The translations under genes were made by a program, and so were the position numbers. Positions 40,982-44,722 of a DNA stretch of 44,722 nucleotides are shown here, one piece after another (position 1 is the stretch's first letter; every line of letters begins with the position of its first letter). Origin of the DNA: a virus; the IMG/VR virus record IMGVR_UViG_3300033145_001596, positions 1 through 44,722 of that record. The stretch is one strand, 5' to 3'. The notes beneath the pieces were generated by a model. It worked only from the letters and a program-made list of their open reading frames with translations. It ran no database searches and was not told where the DNA came from.

Positions 40982-41054
40982 AGGGCAGTAGCTCAGTTGG
41001 CAGAGCAACGGGCTCATTACCCGAATGTCGCAGGTTCGAGTCCTGCCTGCCCAA
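40982..41054 (+). tRNA. tRNA-Met(CAU), initiator-like features
   Basis: A full 73-base cloverleaf without encoded CCA. Acceptor AGGGCAG pairs with CTGCCCA except 1-72, which is A-A. The D-arm is GCTC-AGTTGGCA-GAGC, the anticodon loop CTCATTA, the variable loop ATGTC, and the T-arm GCAGG-TTCGAGT-CCTGC. The anticodon is CAU. A mismatched 1-72 pair and three consecutive G-C pairs at 29-31/39-41 are marks of initiator tRNA. But C11-G24 is elongator type, 27-43 is an A-A mismatch, and base 37 is U where a purine is normal. Ile2 (modified CAU) is the other possibility. Confidence 0.92.
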
Positions 41055-41075
41055 TTTTTCTTGAAGGAGCATAAT

Positions 41076-41612
41076 ATGGAAAACACAACAGAGTGTGAAA
41101 GATGCGGGGTTCGCCTCCGGGTAGATCCGCTGCTGAACTCGGATGCGAGAATGTTACGCCGGGCTAAGGTGCCCAAGGGGTTGTGTATCAATTGCGCGGT
41201 TCATGATTTCCTGAGGAATACTTATCCGTGCAACATGCTCTTGGCCAAGGGGCCGGGCTCGTTGGCCTACCCGCACGTACAAGAGCAATTTGCCAGCATT
41301 ATGCGTGCGGGAATGTCCGATGCTCTCCCCGACGAAATCGGATGGGAGTTGATTATTGAAAACTGGGATTTGCCGTTTCCGCACAAGGTAAAACCCAGGG
41401 CCACGAATCCTTGTTCGCAGCTTGAGCTGGACGAGATAGCGGAGGGCAAGAGGCCGGGGCTTGGCGATATCCCTCGTGATTGCGCTCGTATGGATTCACC
41501 AAACTACCGGACGGCGTGTAACAGGGCTGCGCCAATCACAAGTTTTGAGCAGATAAACGAATTAGAGCCGGGGTTAGGCGATAAGATGAAAAAATGGTTG
41601 GGGATGGAATGA
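41076..41612 (+). CDS. Zinc-ribbon hypothetical protein
   Basis: A 178-residue protein. Two CxxC pairs near the N-terminus (CERCGVRLRV; CINCAVHDF) form a probable zinc ribbon at residues ~7-41. The rest is alpha/beta with conserved-looking Trp and Pro residues (IGWELIIENWDLPF) and a helical C-terminus. AAGGAG lies ten bases before the ATG, which follows the tRNA by 21 bases. It could bind nucleic acid; no family is recognised. Confidence 0.65.
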   Translation: MENTTECERCGVRLRVDPLLNSDARMLRRAKVPKGLCINCAVHDFLRNTYPCNMLLAKGPGSLAYPHVQEQFASIMRAGMSDALPDEIGWELIIENWDLPFPHKVKPRATNPCSQLELDEIAEGKRPGLGDIPRDCARMDSPNYRTACNRAAPITSFEQINELEPGLGDKMKKWLGME

Positions 41613-41824
41613 ACCTGGATTTAAAAAGTGTTCTTGACGAACGAAACCGAATAATAAACAGCTTCTCCGTACCCATTGAGCATACCTCGCTGGTCCTAAC
41701 AGATGCGGACATGGAAGATCACCGGACACAACTTGAAGAGGTCTATCGCAAAACACTGATCCACGAGGCTTCCGTATTTGACGATTGTTGCCAGAGGCTT
41801 AGAAAAGTATTTAGGTGGAATTGA
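41609..41824 (+). CDS. Small hypothetical protein
   Basis: A 71-residue mixed-charge protein (MNLDLKSVLDERNRIINSFS start; EVYRKTLIHEASVFDDCCQR later). It overlaps the zinc-ribbon gene by ATGA and precedes the resolvase by 28 bases. Function unknown. Confidence 0.6.
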   Translation: MNLDLKSVLDERNRIINSFSVPIEHTSLVLTDADMEDHRTQLEEVYRKTLIHEASVFDDCCQRLRKVFRWN

Positions 41825-41852
41825 TGGCAACTTTCAAGGAAGGAGTAGCGAT

Positions 41853-42332
41853 ATGAGTGTGGTTTTTTTCGTACCAGGTGAAGCTGCAACAGCCGGGAGC
41901 AAGCGGGGCTTCTATAATAAAAAACTCGGTCGGGTGATGATGGTGCCGGCCAGTAAGAAGCAGAAGCCGTGGATGGCAAATGTGCGTTTCTTCGCGATGC
42001 AAGAATACCAAGGTCCGCTGCTGGAAGGGCCGGTGAAGCTGACGATTGAGTTTCGCATGGTGAGGCCCAAGGGACATTACGGGACAGGACGCAATAGCGG
42101 CGTTGTGAAGCCCAAGTATAAGATGCCCTGGCACTTCATCAAGCCGGACCTTACGAAGCTGACGCGGGCATTAGAGGACGCCCTGAAGGGCATCATCTGG
42201 CATGATGATTCGCAGGTCAGCATACAGGAGACCCGCAAGGTCTATGTGGATCGGGATCCGGGGGCTATGGTCAAAATATCAACGATAATCGCAAGCAAGG
42301 AAACGACACTGTTCGATGGTAAGGACGTTTGA
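41853..42332 (+). CDS. rusA: RusA-family Holliday junction resolvase
   Basis: A 159-residue protein matching RusA in order of motifs: VVFFVPGEAATAGSKRGFYN at the start, then HFIKPDLTKLTRALEDALKG and IIWHDDSQVSI, with the Asp residues that bind metal (PDLTK and DD). RusA dimers cut four-way junctions made by phage recombination and replication. AAGGAAGGAG precedes the ATG at 41853; the longer upstream open frame has no support. It matches the recombination genes to its left. Confidence 0.88.
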   Translation: MSVVFFVPGEAATAGSKRGFYNKKLGRVMMVPASKKQKPWMANVRFFAMQEYQGPLLEGPVKLTIEFRMVRPKGHYGTGRNSGVVKPKYKMPWHFIKPDLTKLTRALEDALKGIIWHDDSQVSIQETRKVYVDRDPGAMVKISTIIASKETTLFDGKDV

Positions 42333-42335
42333 GTA

Positions 42336-43343
42336 ATGCGACACTTGGATTTATTTGCGGGTATTGGCGGTTTTCGTCTTGCGGCTGAAGCGGCGGAGAT
42401 GACCTGCGTGGGCGGCTGCGAGATCGATAAGTTTGCCCAGCAGTGTTATGTATCGCATTTTCCGAGCCCTGAGCTTGCCAGCGATATTCGCCAATGGGAT
42501 GGCGTCGATTGCGATGTGATGACGGGCGGGTTCCCCTGTCAGGATATATCGGTAGCCGGATTACAGAAAGGACTTGATGGTGAAAGAAGCGGATTATTCT
42601 ACGAGTTTACGCGATTGCTTCGATTACGCCGTCCCCGGTGGGCGGTCATCGAAAACGTTCCGGGTTTGCTCACCAGCCCTAAAGGCGATAAGGGACGGGA
42701 TATGGCCGCCGTCGTCAGTGAAATGGGAGAATGCGGGTATGGCGTGGCGTGGCGAGTGCTTGACAGTCGCTATTTCGGAGTCCCACAGCGGCGCCGTCGA
42801 ATCTTCTTTGTCGGACATCTTGGAGGACCGTGTCCCCCGGAAATTCTATTTGAGCCCGAAAGCATGCCGGGGCCTGCTGAGAAGATGCAGGCGGCGAAAA
42901 AGGACCTTGCCCGTTGTCTTACGGCGAGCACTGGAGGTGTCAGCGCGAAAGAGAGCCAGGCAACTCTTCTTCCCGTAGTGCTGCCGATGGCCGGCGGTAT
43001 GGAGCCGAGCCGGGCCGGGATGCTGATCGCCGGGACGGTGACGGCGCAATGGTCAAAAGGCAGGAGTGGCTTTGCCGGGGTCAATGAGACCGATCACCTG
43101 GTCCTCAGCGATGCGGTCATGCCGGGGGCGAGGTGTTCGGCGAATGTCGGGTGCAAAGTGCCGGACGGGGAATTAGCTGTGCGGCGATTGACGCCTCTGG
43201 AATGCGAACGGCTGCAGGGCTTTCCGGACCTGTGGACGGCGATGCTGTCGGACACGCAACGTTATAAATGCCTGGGCAACGCCGTGACGGTGTATGTCGC
43301 CAGGTGGATACTCAGAAGGATCAGCTCTTGGAAGAAGAAGTAA
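42336..43343 (+). CDS. DNA cytosine C5-methyltransferase
   Basis: A complete 335-residue m5C methyltransferase. Motif I is LDLFAGIGGF (residues 4-13), motif IV GGFPCQDIS with catalytic Cys 68, motif VI ENVPG, motif VIII QRRRRIF, motif IX RRLTPLECERLQGFP and motif X CLGNAV. The region ~175-280 is the variable target-recognition domain. It lacks a neighbouring restriction enzyme, so it is probably an orphan phage enzyme protecting DNA from host restriction or affecting packaging. It starts three bases after the resolvase stop. Confidence 0.95.
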   Translation: MRHLDLFAGIGGFRLAAEAAEMTCVGGCEIDKFAQQCYVSHFPSPELASDIRQWDGVDCDVMTGGFPCQDISVAGLQKGLDGERSGLFYEFTRLLRLRRPRWAVIENVPGLLTSPKGDKGRDMAAVVSEMGECGYGVAWRVLDSRYFGVPQRRRRIFFVGHLGGPCPPEILFEPESMPGPAEKMQAAKKDLARCLTASTGGVSAKESQATLLPVVLPMAGGMEPSRAGMLIAGTVTAQWSKGRSGFAGVNETDHLVLSDAVMPGARCSANVGCKVPDGELAVRRLTPLECERLQGFPDLWTAMLSDTQRYKCLGNAVTVYVARWILRRISSWKKK

Positions 43344-43354
43344 GGGTTTTAAGA

Positions 43355-44560
43355 ATGGCCACGGCAGGGAAGTCGGAAAAAAAGAAAAGGAAAAAAACCA
43401 AGCGGAAGAAAACGATTCTAAAAATCTTTCACTGGAAGGAACGTTTCGAAATCCCGCTGAAAACGGACAAATACAAAAAGGGCGGGCTGGATTTTGTCCG
43501 GATGTACGTGGGCGCCGGCTGCGATGACGAATCGGTTAGTCTGTATTGCCAAATCCAGGCGTTATCGTCAAGGGACGATTTTGATACACTGGAAGTGTGT
43601 TTCTGGCGCCTCGTGCGTTATCTTGCCCACTGGAGTCATCCATACCGCGGCTATGTGATCGATGCCTGTCAGAAACCAGCCAGCCCAAAGGCTGTTGGGC
43701 ACATCATAGGGAAGGACACAAACGAGACGAAGGTCATCATTGACGCGCTTAAGAGTGTGGGGTTGCTTGAGACAGTGGAGATGCCCAATTTCAAGAAGCG
43801 GCCGTCCGAGCCGCCCGCAAATCCTCCCCAAGAGGATATCCCCTCAGAAAACACCCCTGAAGGTGGCAAAAACGACGTTCCGGAAAATTCCGGAACAGAC
43901 CGGACTATTCCGGAACCCTTTCAAGAAGGGGAAGGGGTAAAGGGTGAAGCCTCGGCCTTCGGCCTCGGCAAAGACGAAGGTGAAGAAAAAGCGGCTTCGG
44001 CTTCGCCTCAGCCTGGAAAGGGGAAGTCTGAAGTTGAAGCCGAAGGTGCAAAGCCGAAGGCGAACGGGGAAGTTGGAGGACGAACCTCCTCTGCCCCGAC
44101 CGCCACCCCGCCGATTAGGCCGATTAAGCCGACTAAAGCCGACGCTGGGGGGGGGCAAGGACACAGGGTATCCGATACCCCCCCCCGCTCGGTTTTCACT
44201 TGCAGGAATATCTCAGGGCAACTGGACAGCCTCTATGACCCGAAATGCAAGGAGTTCGCGGGGGACATCTTCATCAAGCTCTTTGGCCGAACCCCAGACC
44301 CCGATCAACGGGAGCACTGCCGGGAATTCGGCTGTTTTGTTCACGCCTGGTCTGCGGCCCAGATGGGGGGGCTGCGACCATTCGACCTGGCAGAACTGAG
44401 GACCAAGAGCATGAAGGAGGCAGCAAAGATCGGGCGGGCCAGCCGGCAGGGCAAAGTTAATAAGCCAGGCGCCGTCTGGTGCAACTCATACCATCCTCGA
44501 TTGAGGAAAATGATACAGGAAAGGGGCATCAAACGGGTCCGCGACGGACCGCCTCTTTGA
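43355..44560 (+). CDS. Putative replication initiator/replisome organiser
   Basis: A 401-residue protein. It opens with a Lys/Arg-rich run (GKSEKKKRKKTKRKK), then residues ~30-150 contain VSLYCQIQALSSRDDFDTLE and KAVGHIIGKDTNETKVIIDA with KSVGLLETVE, a winged-helix pattern like DnaD/phage replisome-organiser N-domains. A Pro/Glu/Gly/Lys linker (~155-280) with homopolymer DNA tracts follows. The C-terminal domain (FAGDIFIKLFGRTPDPDQRE; PGAVWCNSYHPRLRKMIQER) may load helicase. ATG 43355 is chosen for its AAGGG; upstream codons overlap the methyltransferase. Called by pattern and by position at the start of replication genes. Confidence 0.6.
   Translation: MATAGKSEKKKRKKTKRKKTILKIFHWKERFEIPLKTDKYKKGGLDFVRMYVGAGCDDESVSLYCQIQALSSRDDFDTLEVCFWRLVRYLAHWSHPYRGYVIDACQKPASPKAVGHIIGKDTNETKVIIDALKSVGLLETVEMPNFKKRPSEPPANPPQEDIPSENTPEGGKNDVPENSGTDRTIPEPFQEGEGVKGEASAFGLGKDEGEEKAASASPQPGKGKSEVEAEGAKPKANGEVGGRTSSAPTATPPIRPIKPTKADAGGGQGHRVSDTPPRSVFTCRNISGQLDSLYDPKCKEFAGDIFIKLFGRTPDPDQREHCREFGCFVHAWSAAQMGGLRPFDLAELRTKSMKEAAKIGRASRQGKVNKPGAVWCNSYHPRLRKMIQERGIKRVRDGPPL
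44147..44186 (+). repeat. Paired G9 and C9 tracts with inverted repeat
   Basis: A run of nine G (44147-44155) and a run of nine C (44178-44186) lie 22 bases apart inside the replication-initiator-like gene. Between them GGGTATC (44166-44172) pairs with GATACCC (44174-44180). The runs can pair to extend the hairpin, and each is a slippage-prone site. Confidence 0.8.
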
Positions 44561-44722
44561 CTGTAAAGCCTTGTAAAGTCACAGGTTACAGCGATATAGG
44601 TTTGAGTGCCGCCGCCGTCCGGCGGCGAGGAAGCAAGATAATGAGCACGTGTAAAGCTAATAGTTACAAGCACTTATGTTACGGGTCCTTCCCAGAGGCA
44701 CCGACATCAAGGGTCAGTCAAT
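44561..44722. other. Gene-free right end with short repeated words
   Basis: No gene is seen. The word TGTAAAG occurs at 44562, 44572 and 44650, with inverted partners TTACAG near 44586 and TTACAA near 44664. A GC-rich hairpin CGCCG...CGGCG lies near 44611-44629. Repeats after an initiator-like gene may be an origin or operators, but the stretch is too short to judge. Confidence 0.4.

Overview
The window is most of a temperate tailed phage genome of the short-tailed (podovirus-like, P22-type) plan. Reading rightward it holds DNA packaging and head genes, tail and ejection genes, then a leftward integrase/repressor block with an apparent attP, then a divergent regulatory region, a CRISPR locus, and recombination/replication genes. 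The att-like site lies internally with phage genes on both sides, so the sequence looks like the free or circular form rather than an integrated prophage. The host cannot be named. AAGGAG-type ribosome binding sites and a tRNA-Thr fragment point to an ordinary bacterium, and a planctomycete-like host is only a weak impression.

Layout. 1-815: gene-free, with a C/A-rich left end. 852-8789: small and large terminase, a Tad2-like anti-defence gene, a strong terminator, portal, a small membrane protein, scaffold-like protein and major capsid protein. 8844-19309: decoration/head-tail proteins, two genes with signal peptides (one clearly AT-rich and probably foreign), a tail nozzle and a collagen-like fibre. 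19321-29519: three probable ejection (internal virion) proteins, the last a 2776-residue polyvalent protein with a sliding-clamp-like domain, a PBECR-type nuclease domain, an HExxH zincin and an LPD38-like tail. 29522-31801 (minus): XRE regulator, tyrosine integrase, a 5' half of tRNA-Thr(UGU) acting as probable attP, and a secreted cargo protein.

32202-35430 is the most unusual part. A leftward gene and four rightward genes encode small proteins that look like one paralogous ribbon-helix-helix-like family. They flank an AT-rich divergent promoter with several inverted repeats. The rightward operon continues into a small HTH protein and then a 351-residue TnpB/Cas12-like protein. In that protein the RuvC-I Asp and RuvC-II Glu are replaced (by Phe and Pro) and the zinc ribbon/RuvC-III end is missing. 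A four-repeat CRISPR array (36-nt repeats, 30-31-nt spacers) starts 25 nt after its stop codon, where a TnpB guide RNA would normally lie. No cas1/cas2 is present. The simplest reading is a phage-encoded, nuclease-dead, CRISPR-guided DNA-binding regulator or interference system.

35500-44560: a membrane-anchored peptidoglycan-binding protein, RecT-like annealing protein, Cas4/RecB-type nuclease, SMC/RecF-like ATPase, RusA resolvase, C5-cytosine methyltransferase, a replication-initiator-like protein, and a phage tRNA-Met(CAU) with initiator-like features. No DNA polymerase or obvious complete lysis cassette is seen, so the genome probably continues past the right edge. All identifications come from reading motifs; no database search was run.
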